Assembly (NCBI RefSeq): GCF_028746185.1
Contig: NZ_JAQIVH010000024.1
Span: forward strand, 88,579-152,578
Length of the DNA stretch: 64,000 bases
Reading direction: 5' to 3'
DNA from: Paenibacillus_E qinlingensis
GTDB lineage: Bacteria > Bacillota > Bacilli > Paenibacillales > NBRC-103111
Under the pieces are notes generated by a model that was not told the origin of the DNA, did no database searches, and saw only the letters and a program-made list of their open reading frames with translations. Each line of letters opens with the position of its first letter. Within the stretch, counting starts at the first letter, position 1. The position numbers were made by a program, and so were the translations under genes. Shown here one piece after another: positions 32,789 to 42,100 of this stretch.

Positions 32789-35700
32789 TTACTTATTAAT
32801 CAACTTTGCTTGCTGTAGCAATCTTGTTACAATTGCAGCTGTTTGGGCACGTGTTAGGTGACTTGCTGCTGCAAGATGTTGATTATCGCCTTGCATGATA
32901 TTATTAATGACCATAAGTGCTACAGCTCTCTTCGCCCAACCAGAAACTTGTTGACTGTCCTCAAACGGACTTAATGCCTGATTCGCTTCGGCATCCGTCA
33001 CTGCCGTTGCAAGCAAAGTGATCGCCATCGCTCTAGATAAGATCACAGCGGCTTCTTGCCTTGTAATCGTCTGATAAGGTCTGAAAGTATTATCCTCATA
33101 CCCTTGAACAAGTTGATACGTTAGAGCAGCTTCTACTACAGATGCATACCAATCTGAGGACTTCACATCCTGTGGCAAGTTGATTGGCTCAACTGACTTC
33201 AAGCCCAATGCTCTAACAACAATCGCGAGAAACTCTGCACGGTTGACATCTTGATCTGGTTGAAAGGATGTTGTTGTAACACCATCAACAATGAGGCGTG
33301 ATGCCATATTATTGACATCATTTTGACTCCAATGTCCTTGCACATCGGCGAATTTCTTCGAGTTCCATATAATCGAATAGGTACTATTCGTTAAGCTATT
33401 CAATACGGCATGCGGTTTCCCGTCTTTTGTAAAGACATTTGTTGGGATATGGGATATGGTTCCATCTTTATTTAATACAACGCCAGTTGTTATTTGAGTG
33501 GAATCGATTGAATCCGGCAATACAATCTCACGTGACACATAACGATCGAATTGTTCGATCTTAATGGCACGATCCCCATACGTAGCTATAATTTCAAAAT
33601 CAATCACTGGAGCAACCAAAGTCACATTTTGGTTTTCAGCGGCAGAATCAACCAACTTCTTACTTTCAGTAGAAGGTTTTCCCATATGAATGCTTAACTT
33701 AATGTCTTCTAGCTTCACGTTATTGCCAAACTGAGACGCGATTTGATCAATCATTAGCTGATTCGATTGGATGGTATACATCGCATCATGGGTGCGAATT
33801 TCAATAACTGTATCAGTCTTCCCCAATGATTTAATCATTTTACCGTTCAATTCTGTCTGGATTACATCTGACTTAGAAGTTACTGGAATAATGAGTGTTT
33901 GATTGTTTTTGCCTTCCAGTACAGCAAGCAATTTCTCATTATCAATGGACACAATCGTCGTCGCTTGTCCTCCTACAACAACTTCTTTCAACGTCGTCAA
34001 TTTATCTAGCTTTACACCATCCAAAAAAATAGGGATATCTGTTTGTGTAGCTGATGGTCCACTTTCCGAGGATGAACGATCTTCTTGTTCAATTTGGAGT
34101 ACTGCCGTTGAAGGAGTTCCGATGACCGCATCTGCCGAAGGAGTACTTATTTGAATGTTCAACGACTTAGTACCCGCGACAATATGATTGTTCATGATCG
34201 GTATCATAAAAAATTGGCTAGTCTCACCATCTTGGAACTGTAACGTACCCGTAGTTGCCGTATAATCGACTCCAGCTATAGCAGTACCATCCGAAGTCGC
34301 ATATACAACACTCGTTACGCCTGTGCTGATGCCTTCCCTAGTAACAGTAACCTTCGCGCTGCCGATATTCTCTTGAGCACGATAGGTTGTTGCAGCCAGC
34401 TTCACTTTCCATTTAGGAGGGAAGCTTTTGATAATTGTGACATTGTTGGCAAAACGGTTTGCCGTTGCTAGATCATCTTTGCCGTCGTTATTATAATCGC
34501 CAGCCGCAACCGAGCTAGGCATAACATCGGTACTATAACTATTTTCCAAGCCAAAACTGCCCGTGCCATCACCCATAAATACAGATATTGATTGTAATAC
34601 AACAGGAACTGCAATATCCAACTTCTCATCACCGTTATAATCACCAACTGCTAGTGAATAAACCTGTCCCGAAAATGTAGAAATTGTTTCATCTCGAAAT
34701 GTCCCCGTTTGATCACCAAAGAGAATATGAAGTGAATATGCTGTCGGACCATTATTAGCAACCGCTATATCCTCCCATCCATCACGATTAAAATCACCTG
34801 TAGCAAGCGCACTTGGTTCGCTGATGCCCCCATATTCGCCACCAGAGGTAAACGTCCCATCCCCTTGTCCATGCAATATGTATACTTTCTTCGTTCCCTT
34901 GTTAGCTATAGCCAGATCGATCTTGTCATCATCATTAAAATGACCCGAAACGATGGAATTGGGTGAGACGATTCGATTATCAGCTGGATGTTCCTTTATC
35001 TGAAATTCCCCATTGCCGTCTCCAAGCATCACACTTAAAAGGTTTGATCCAGTATGTGCTACAGCTAGATCTGGAGTATTGTCTCCATTAAAATCAGCAA
35101 CAGCAATTGTTCTAGCTTTGGAACTAGATTCGGTGCTAGACACAAAATTCTCGCTAATAAATGATCCTGTCCCATCGTTTAATAAACGTGTTATGGTATT
35201 ACCACCAGAATTAGCAATAACCAGATCTGGTTTCCCATCGAGGTTAAGGTCACCTGACAACAGTTCAGCTGGGCTATTCCCAACTTCATACTTTTCGGCG
35301 GCTGCAAACTGACCTTTTCCATTACCGCGCATGATGGACACATCATTAGAAACATAATTTGCCGTTGCTACATCCAAATTCCCGTCTCCGTCAAAGTCGA
35401 AACTTGTTACCGACACTGGTTCTTCGCCACTAATCTCGTAATTAACAGATGCAAGTAAAGTTCCGTCTCCTCTACCCAGTAAAATGGCAGCAAAATTCAC
35501 ATTATTACCAAACTCTTCATAATTTGTTGCGACTACATCCAATTTATCATCAGAATTGAAATCAGCAATAACTACCTGAGAGTAAGAACCTTTTACAGCA
35601 TATCGATCTACGGCTTGCAATGATAGACTGGATCCTTCACTATCATTTAATAAAATGGATACTTGAGTTGCCTCCGAACAACCAACAGCCATGTCAAGAT

Positions 35701-36715
35701 CACCATCACCATCTAGATCAGCGAGAGCAAGCGAGTATGGATCATCGAGAGCAGGTACGTATGAATTTGGACAGCTAGCCTTAAATTTAACGGCATCTTT
35801 AAATGAACCATGTCCGTCAGCTTGAAGAACAGAAATTCCAGCCGAATCTCCCGTAGTAACCACAACAATATCCGCATGGCCGTCACCATTCAGATCTCCA
35901 ATAACAGATGTGCTTGGCTGATTACCTACTGGATATTCGGTTGTTGTCACCGCCGTCAAGACTCCATTGTTAGTTATGACAGAAACTTTCCCATTTCCGC
36001 TATGGGTAACAACGAAATCTAAGTTGCCATCCCCGTTAATGTCACCCGCAGTAATAGAACTAGGCTTAGCCCCTACTCGAATCGGGATTGGCTCACTAAA
36101 TGTAAGCGTCCCATCCAATTGTGGACGTTCACCAAGTAACACTACAATGTGATATTCACTGTTACCAGACTCACTGTTAGATACAGCCAAATCCATAAAC
36201 GAATCATTGTTGAAATCCCCTATCGTTACTGAAGTAGGAGAAAATGTTTTGTAGTCCACACTATTGATATAGACATTATAGTTTACTGTGGGCTTAAACT
36301 CCCCGCCTGCTTGACCTATCAGTACAGAAACCGTACTAGAATTAATATCACTATCTCCACTGTTAGCTGTTACAATATCAACGATGTTGTCACCATTCAG
36401 ATCTCCAACAGCTACATCACTGGGTCTAATACCAACCGGATATTGTTTCTCCTGATAAAGTCCAGAACCATTATTAAGTAGTAGAGAAATCTGGCTATAA
36501 TATGAGTTCGCAGTTACTAAATCAGGTAACCCATCTTGATTAAAATCACCTACAGCGGCCGCATTCGGCGTAGCGCTTATTCCGACGTTCTCCGCTCCTT
36601 CAAAGTTTGATCTGCCTAGTGCGGTTGTAGGAAGAATAAGTACAAATAAACATAAACTTATAACTATTAATTTCAATCTCCTCAAACTAACTTTCTTCGA
36701 CATAATTCTCAACAT
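32789..36715 (-). CDS. Surface protein: FG-GAP/VCBS repeats, Calx-beta domain, SLH anchor
   Basis: This 1308-aa exported protein has, in order: a signal peptide (residues 1-35, ending TTALGRS); fourteen FG-GAP/VCBS units to about residue 765, each with a calcium-loop motif such as GDFNQDGLPDL, GDLNGDGHADI or GDYNNDGKDDL; a Calx-beta domain (about 767-885); a region of about 230 residues that is not recognised (SGPSATQTDIPIFLDGVKLD onward); and three SLH modules from about 1121 to the end (FADVQGHWSQNDV...). Fourteen units equal two seven-bladed propellers of the integrin-alpha kind. SLH modules bind pyruvylated cell-wall polymer. The ATG at 36715 has AAGGGAG upstream. Ligand unknown; adhesion or polysaccharide binding are possible. 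Confidence 0.88.
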   Translation of the reverse strand: MLRIMSKKVSLRRLKLIVISLCLFVLILPTTALGRSNFEGAENVGISATPNAAAVGDFNQDGLPDLVTANSYYSQISLLLNNGSGLYQEKQYPVGIRPSDVAVGDLNGDNIVDIVTANSGDSDINSSTVSVLIGQAGGEFKPTVNYNVYINSVDYKTFSPTSVTIGDFNNDSFMDLAVSNSESGNSEYHIVVLLGERPQLDGTLTFSEPIPIRVGAKPSSITAGDINGDGNLDFVVTHSGNGKVSVITNNGVLTAVTTTEYPVGNQPSTSVIGDLNGDGHADIVVVTTGDSAGISVLQADGHGSFKDAVKFKASCPNSYVPALDDPYSLALADLDGDGDLDMAVGCSEATQVSILLNDSEGSSLSLQAVDRYAVKGSYSQVVIADFNSDDKLDVVATNYEEFGNNVNFAAILLGRGDGTLLASVNYEISGEEPVSVTSFDFDGDGNLDVATANYVSNDVSIMRGNGKGQFAAAEKYEVGNSPAELLSGDLNLDGKPDLVIANSGGNTITRLLNDGTGSFISENFVSSTESSSKARTIAVADFNGDNTPDLAVAHTGSNLLSVMLGDGNGEFQIKEHPADNRIVSPNSIVSGHFNDDDKIDLAIANKGTKKVYILHGQGDGTFTSGGEYGGISEPSALATGDFNRDGWEDIAVANNGPTAYSLHILFGDQTGTFRDETISTFSGQVYSLAVGDYNGDEKLDIAVPVVLQSISVFMGDGTGSFGLENSYSTDVMPSSVAAGDYNNDGKDDLATANRFANNVTIIKSFPPKWKVKLAATTYRAQENIGSAKVTVTREGISTGVTSVVYATSDGTAIAGVDYTATTGTLQFQDGETSQFFMIPIMNNHIVAGTKSLNIQISTPSADAVIGTPSTAVLQIEQEDRSSSESGPSATQTDIPIFLDGVKLDKLTTLKEVVVGGQATTIVSIDNEKLLAVLEGKNNQTLIIPVTSKSDVIQTELNGKMIKSLGKTDTVIEIRTHDAMYTIQSNQLMIDQIASQFGNNVKLEDIKLSIHMGKPSTESKKLVDSAAENQNVTLVAPVIDFEIIATYGDRAIKIEQFDRYVSREIVLPDSIDSTQITTGVVLNKDGTISHIPTNVFTKDGKPHAVLNSLTNSTYSIIWNSKKFADVQGHWSQNDVNNMASRLIVDGVTTTSFQPDQDVNRAEFLAIVVRALGLKSVEPINLPQDVKSSDWYASVVEAALTYQLVQGYEDNTFRPYQTITRQEAAVILSRAMAITLLATAVTDAEANQALSPFEDSQQVSGWAKRAVALMVINNIMQGDNQHLAAASHLTRAQTAAIVTRLLQQAKLINK

Positions 36716-36758
36716 ATTCAACTCCCTTACATTTTTCGACACGTTTACAAGCGCAAAC

Positions 36759-36802
36759 ATACCATAAAATATTCCAGATTAATACCATAAAATATTCCAG
36801 AT
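36759..36802. repeat. 21-bp direct repeat upstream of the VOC pseudogene
   Basis: ATACCATAAAATATTCCAGA plus T occurs at 36759-36779 and again at 36782-36802, separated by two bases. It abuts the first codons of the decayed VOC frame, so it may be a slippage or deletion scar. Confidence 0.8.
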
Positions 36803-37054
36803 GCGGCGTTTGAGAAATTTACAGGTTCAAAAATCGCAGATACTTCCCAAAGCGCTGAGGTAATATTTTCTTTTGCCGCTGAAAGCAGAAAATAAGTGGA
36901 TGCCTTTATTCAAAAAGTAGAGTTTGCTGGAGGAAGCATCTTTGGCAAGCCGAGTGAAATTGACGGCTGGATGTACGGCGCAGGGGTTGCCGTCCTGGAC
37001 GGTCACCGCTGGAACCAGCTGTACATGGTTGAGAGCAAAATGTCGAAAAACTAA
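36803..37054 (+). pseudogene. Remnant of a VOC-family (glyoxalase-like) gene
   Basis: Translated in one frame, this reads AFEKFTGSKIADTSQSAEV, then FAAESRK, a TAA stop (36893-36895), then VDAFIQKVEFAGGSIFGKP, GWMYGAGVAVLDGHRW and QLYMVESKMSKN before a final stop. The order STEV...SAESREEVD...KV..AGG...GWMYG...DLDGHRWN.LYM is that of small VOC proteins. The 5' part is missing, replaced by the upstream 21-bp repeat. Loss of the N-terminal half and an in-frame stop make it non-functional. Confidence 0.75.
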
Positions 37055-37328
37055 TATGTAAACGCCGGTCACCTACTTAAAACCATCTATAATCACATAT
37101 CTGTCATTCAAATCAAAATCGTTGCTTAGATGGAAAAATTCGTAGGTTAATTACCTGGGTTAGCCCGTGTTAATTTATTGGTTTTACATAATCTATATTA
37201 ACTTATATTGGAACTAACCTGCCCGATAGTTAAGAAAAAGGCAACTGATCCATTTACAATGGCTGTCTAGTTGTGTTAATCTTATTTCTATAGTTTTCGA
37301 AATACATGTGAAAAGGCGGTGAGAACCT

Positions 37329-37610
37329 ATGGTCGAGGACAACGAGGAAGTCAAACAGGCAGTGAAAGTCTACAAAGCACTCGGAGAGCCGACCCGGATC
37401 AAAATAGCGATGCTTCTTACAGAAGAGATGAATCTCTGTTGCTCCGACATCAGTAGCAAGCTCGAGTCCGTTGCCGGTTCCACGCTGTCGCATCACTTGA
37501 AACAGCTTACGGAATGCGGACTGCTCACGCTGCGCAAAGACGGAACGTACATTTATTACAGCGTCAATAAAGAAGTCGCGCGAAAGTATGCCCCGTATCT
37601 ACTGGGGTAG
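37329..37610 (+). CDS. ArsR-family transcriptional regulator
   Basis: This 93-aa winged-helix repressor has a recognition region STLSHHLKQLTECGLLTLRKDGTYIYYSV. A cysteine pair sits in EMNLCCSDI, at the place of the ELCVC metal site of arsenic-type sensors, but the spacing is CC rather than CxC, so metal sensing is uncertain. The ATG has AGGCGGTGA upstream. It lies 83 bp upstream of an MFS exporter that it most likely controls. Both genes are richer in G+C than those around them. Confidence 0.88.
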   Translation: MVEDNEEVKQAVKVYKALGEPTRIKIAMLLTEEMNLCCSDISSKLESVAGSTLSHHLKQLTECGLLTLRKDGTYIYYSVNKEVARKYAPYLLG

Positions 37611-37693
37611 CCGTTTTTTTTCGTCGTATATTTCGATATATTTAGAAATATAAAAATACTATATAGAGAAAAATGGATAAGGAGTTGGAACGT

Positions 37694-38896
37694 TTGTCTT
37701 ACAATTTGAAAATTTATATGCTTGCTTTAGTTAGCTTTCTCGTCGGTACGTCCGAATTCATCATTGCCGGTATTCTGGATAAAGTATCTGACGATATCGG
37801 CGTCTCGGTCGCAGCAGCAGGCCAGTTGATCACCGTGTTCTCCCTTGCATACGGGTTTGGGACACCTTTCCTGATGGCGGCCGCTGCCAAAGTCGACCGC
37901 AAAAAGCTGATGCTATACGCGCTCTCGGTATTCATCATCGGCAATGTCGCAGCCTACTTGTTCTCTGGCTTCGGCGCCCTCATCGTTTCTCGAGTTATCG
38001 TAGCCCTCAGCAGCGGCGTATTCGTTGTCACGGCGCTCACAGTCGCTGCGAAACTTGCACCTGCGGAGAAGCAGGGCAGTGCCATTGCCACGCTCGTCAT
38101 GGGCTTCAGTACGGCACTGATCGTCGGCGTACCGCTTGGCCGGCTAGTCGCTTCCGCCTATGACTGGAAGGTTGTTTTCGGCGGCATCGGACTGCTTGGA
38201 CTACTTGCGTTGCTGCTCATTGCCTCCACGATTCCAAAGACAGACGGCGAGCAGCCGGTACCGCTGCGCGACCAACTGAAACTGCTCAAGAATCCGAAAA
38301 TCGTCGTCGCGCTCAGCATTACGTTCTTCTGGCTAGCCGGCTACTCCATCACCTACACGTATATTTCCCCCTTTCTGCTCGATATTACGGGCATGAGCGA
38401 GAAATTCGTTAGCATCGCTCTACTTGCGTTTGGTATTGCCAGTCTGATCGGCTCCAAGCTTGGCGGGTTCGGCACCGACCGTTGGGGATTCAAGCGCACA
38501 CTAGTGACCGGCATGCTGTTCCACGCAACCTGGCTGGTTGTGATTTCATTCGCCGCCCATTCGCCAGGGCTGATGTTCCCTTTGCTCATGCTCTGGTCCT
38601 TTTCCGCATGGTCGTCCGGCCCGACGCAGCAGTACCATCTAATCTCGCTTGCGCCTGAAGCGACCAGCATCATGCTTAGCCTGAACAGCTCCGTCGTCCA
38701 GCTAGCTATGGCTGCCGGTGCGGGCATCGGCGGCATCGTCGTAGAAGCCTCTTCGTTGACAGCCGTCACCTGGATCGGCGCCGCCGGCGTCGCCGTCGCC
38801 GCACTCATGTCGGCCGCGTCCTTCGGTTACTTCCGCGTCGGCGCGGCTTCCCGAGCAGCACACAAGGCAGCTCGCGCAGGGAAGATCTCCTCATAA
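37694..38896 (+). CDS. MFS transporter, drug/metabolite efflux type
   Basis: This 400-aa, 12-helix major facilitator of the AraJ/YdhP (DHA1) type starts with the helix IYMLALVSFLVGTSEFIIAGILD. It carries GLPF-like motif A remnants (AAAAKVDRKKLMLYAL) and VMGFSTALIVGVPLGRLVA. The start is taken as TTG at 37694, nine bases after AAGGAG; an ATG at 37673 would place that site inside the gene. Codons are strongly GC-ending (runs of GGC, GCC, CTG), unlike its neighbours, suggesting transfer. It is likely regulated by the preceding ArsR protein. Confidence 0.86.
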   Translation: MSYNLKIYMLALVSFLVGTSEFIIAGILDKVSDDIGVSVAAAGQLITVFSLAYGFGTPFLMAAAAKVDRKKLMLYALSVFIIGNVAAYLFSGFGALIVSRVIVALSSGVFVVTALTVAAKLAPAEKQGSAIATLVMGFSTALIVGVPLGRLVASAYDWKVVFGGIGLLGLLALLLIASTIPKTDGEQPVPLRDQLKLLKNPKIVVALSITFFWLAGYSITYTYISPFLLDITGMSEKFVSIALLAFGIASLIGSKLGGFGTDRWGFKRTLVTGMLFHATWLVVISFAAHSPGLMFPLLMLWSFSAWSSGPTQQYHLISLAPEATSIMLSLNSSVVQLAMAAGAGIGGIVVEASSLTAVTWIGAAGVAVAALMSAASFGYFRVGAASRAAHKAARAGKISS

Positions 38897-38954
38897 GCAT
38901 TTCTCTTTCACGTCAACTGCGCAGCGCCTAACGTGCCAGACCCAAGCAAAACGA

Positions 38955-39000
38955 AAAGAAGCATGCAGCTCCCGCTTTGACTAGCAGGCTGCATGCTTTT
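38955..39000 (+). terminator. Terminator of the MFS gene
   Basis: AAAGAAGCATGCAGC pairs with GCTGCATGCTTTT, with an 18-base loop and a short T tract. Confidence 0.8.
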
Positions 39001-39093
39001 CAAGAGGGCGAGTACTTCAAGGAGAAGGCAAAAGAACGCTATATAGTTGAAGCGAAAAAAAGTAAAGGCGAATTCTCATTCACAATGGAATGA
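39001..39093 (+). pseudogene. Possible IS1182-type transposase C-terminal scrap
   Basis: One frame reads GEYFKEKAKERYIVEAKKS before diverging and stopping at 39091. This resembles the YFKEKAKERYKIEAKN block of IS1182-family DDE transposases as remembered. About 20 codons only; it merges with the terminator of the next gene. Confidence 0.35.
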
Positions 39094-39107
39094 ATATTCG
39101 CCTTTAC
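39054..39107 (-). terminator. Terminator of the giant SLH enzyme gene
   Basis: GTAAAGGCGAAT and ATTCGCCTTTAC form a 12-bp stem; on the minus strand it is followed by a run of seven T. Confidence 0.9.
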
Positions 39108-39131
39108 GAGTTTAAGTGCATTTTATTATAT

Positions 39132-42100
39132 TTATTTTTTCTTTGGTAACGACATTTTCAAAAGAACCGTTACTGCCTCTGCTCTTGTTGTGTTGGCATC
39201 AGGAGCGAATTCATTCGCTCCTTTACCTTCAATAATACCAAGTTTCTTTATTGCTGCTACTGCACCTTTTGCCCACTGCGGAATATTTACGTCATCTGCA
39301 AAGTCAGTTGTGGCATTAGACTCGACAGCTAGACCGAGCGCATTCGCAATCATAGATGCCATTTCAGGTCGAGTAATTTCCGTATTCGGACGGAAAGAAC
39401 CGTCCTCGTATCCATGAATAATGCCCGCTTGTACCGCTTGTGCAACCTCTCTCTGCGCCCAGGTTTCTATCGTAGCTTCATCTGTGAAAGTCAGTGCAGC
39501 ACCTTCTCCATGCGGCTTCAATGTATGCATCAGCATGACCGCAAATTCTGCACGAGTCACAGCAGTATCTGGCACAAAGGTACCGTCTGAATAACCACTG
39601 ACGATTCCGCTGCTCACAGCTTGCTTGATGCTTGCCTCAGCCCAGTGTCCAGCGATATCGCTGAATGTAACCGTGCCTGTTGAAGGATCCTTTGTTGAGA
39701 TATCTACATGGTCTACGGCCATTACAACATACTTGGTAAAGTGATTAACATCCACTGTAATGTAATTCCCGTTCACTTTGCCACCTGCAACTTCCACCCA
39801 CACTTGCTTCACTTCATCATAATAAAATACAGCTGCCTTTTGATCTTTTTTCAGGCTTGTTGGATCGAATGCAAAGGTCAGCGTTACCGCTTTACTAAAG
39901 TTCTCAGAGAAGTTTTTCAAAATCTCATACACCGGGCTCGCCAGAACTTCTTTATTCGTTAAAAGGTTTTGGCTATCCATTACTTTTTCGATCGTTAATT
40001 TTAGCTCTTTGTCCGAAGCATCTTTGGGAATTGTGATCGTGACCGCATCTCCTCCGAAACTAACCTCACCTGTTGTGCCTACTGGAAGCGTTAATTTACC
40101 ATCTGTAGAGGTAACAGAGTTGTTTATTGGAGGCGTTTGTGAAGACGGCCCCGAATCCGTTGACTCTGGTTGAGCTCGGTTCACATTGATCGTATACGTA
40201 TTTATCGTACTTCCATCCCCCGCTGTTACCACAATCTGAATAGGGTTTGCCCCTACAAGTAAGTTTGCCGCACGATAAGCATGCACATTACCTGTTTCAG
40301 AAATTTTAGCAGCTCCTGAAACCACAAGCACTTCATTTGGATCAGCTTTGGTCAGGGTGAGATTAAGACTTGAAGCTGTGTTAGGAACATTGACCACATA
40401 ATTCGATACCGATGACGAAAATGCAGGTGATAGCGTACCTTGATCCACCGCCAAATTAGTCAGTAGCGCATTGTTACTAAAACTTGTTAAGTAAATCGTC
40501 AAGTTTTTTGTACTTGCTGGTACGGTAACCATGCCTTTTTCTTTATCAATAACACCTGCTGATGCATGAATGATATTGTTCACCATAATCGGTAATTGAA
40601 CGCTAAAGTTAGCACGACTTGCGTCAACTTTCGCTTGATCCAGCTTCGTCTCAAATGTCACATAGAGTTTGTTATCATCTCTTACTACGGTATATCCTAC
40701 TCTTCCTCCTTGTAGCGCAGGGTAGTTCTGTACATCGGCTACAACATTGTTATTATCCGCAGCATTAACGACCCACTCATTAGGAATACCACGGCCTACG
40801 ATAATATCAACCTTTTCATTGTGGTCATAAATTCTTTCGGCAATAAGCGAATCAATCAATACTTTTGAGTTGACGGATTGCCCCCACATATGTGGTGCTG
40901 AGCCACCTCCGCCTGGTGTATTTTGCACATTGAGGTCGTCATTCGTCTTGGACCATGGACTGTTTGAATCCGGATAAGCAATGCCTTCCCACCAGCTAAA
41001 TGGTCCGCTCATTGAATTTTCAATCATGAATTCGTAGGATTTAATTCCGATATCTCTGTACCGTTCTCCACGCAGCGCGGCACTGCCGTAACCAGCATTG
41101 TAAGCACTTGAATAGAATCCATGCGGATAACCACCAAAGTTGTACGGAGAATCCGTCGTATTTTCATTAACACGTCTGTTTATGCCATAAGTATACGTAT
41201 CATCCAACATCGTTAAATTGATATTGTCTTCGGGTTGATCGGCTCCGTATAGGTATCCATCCCATTGCCATAAACCGAATAGGAACATGGAAGCCCAGTT
41301 TGCATCTCTTGAATCATGCATGCGATTTTCATCATTACTTTGTACGACAGATGCAGGAATATAGTCAAGCCCTTTATCTGTTATCGTTTGTTGCAATCTA
41401 GCTGTGAATTGTGCTAATAAATCTTCATATTGCGCTTTAGCCCACTTCGCCTCATTCAAATAATATTCATCGTTATTTAATCGATATAATTCCCGTGTTA
41501 TATATTCATATGCGGTTAAACCTGTTAGGGCTGAATAATTGTCAATCGTCCAATTGCCATCTGAATCAATCGCAAGCGTGTTTTTCATAATGCCATTGAC
41601 GCGATCAGCCTCGATCCTCTTCGCACCATATTTGATTCTCTTTTCAAATACGGTACCGATCGACCCATCAGCAGCAGTCATAGATTCATTAAAGACAGAC
41701 GTATCACCTGTTTTACTCAAATATACAGCATACGCCCATGGAAGTTTCCAGTTAGCATCCCAGTAGAGGTCTACGTCTGTGACACCCGTTTCAATATTGA
41801 TTCCACCTGTCAATGGAACGCTTTTCAAATAATCTTTCGCATGTTGAAAATCGCCGCTTTGAATCAATTGAACTAAAATGCCAATCGTATCATGAGAAAA
41901 TAATCGAGCATAACCATTCTCACCCACGTGTAGAAAATTGCCATCCTTAATCATCATGGTATCGATATATCCAGCTTTAAAAGCATGAACAAGTTCTTTA
42001 TTAGGCAAATCAATATCTACCATTTCAGCAAGTCTTGTTTTCCAGTACGTACTCATTTCACTATAGTTATGGTCATAGGTACCTTGTCCAATCACTTGTT

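Noticed and set aside
34500..36600. Regularly repeated DNA that might suggest a CRISPR array
   Set aside because: The repeats are in frame and encode FG-GAP motifs with varied codons; no constant direct repeat with unique spacers.
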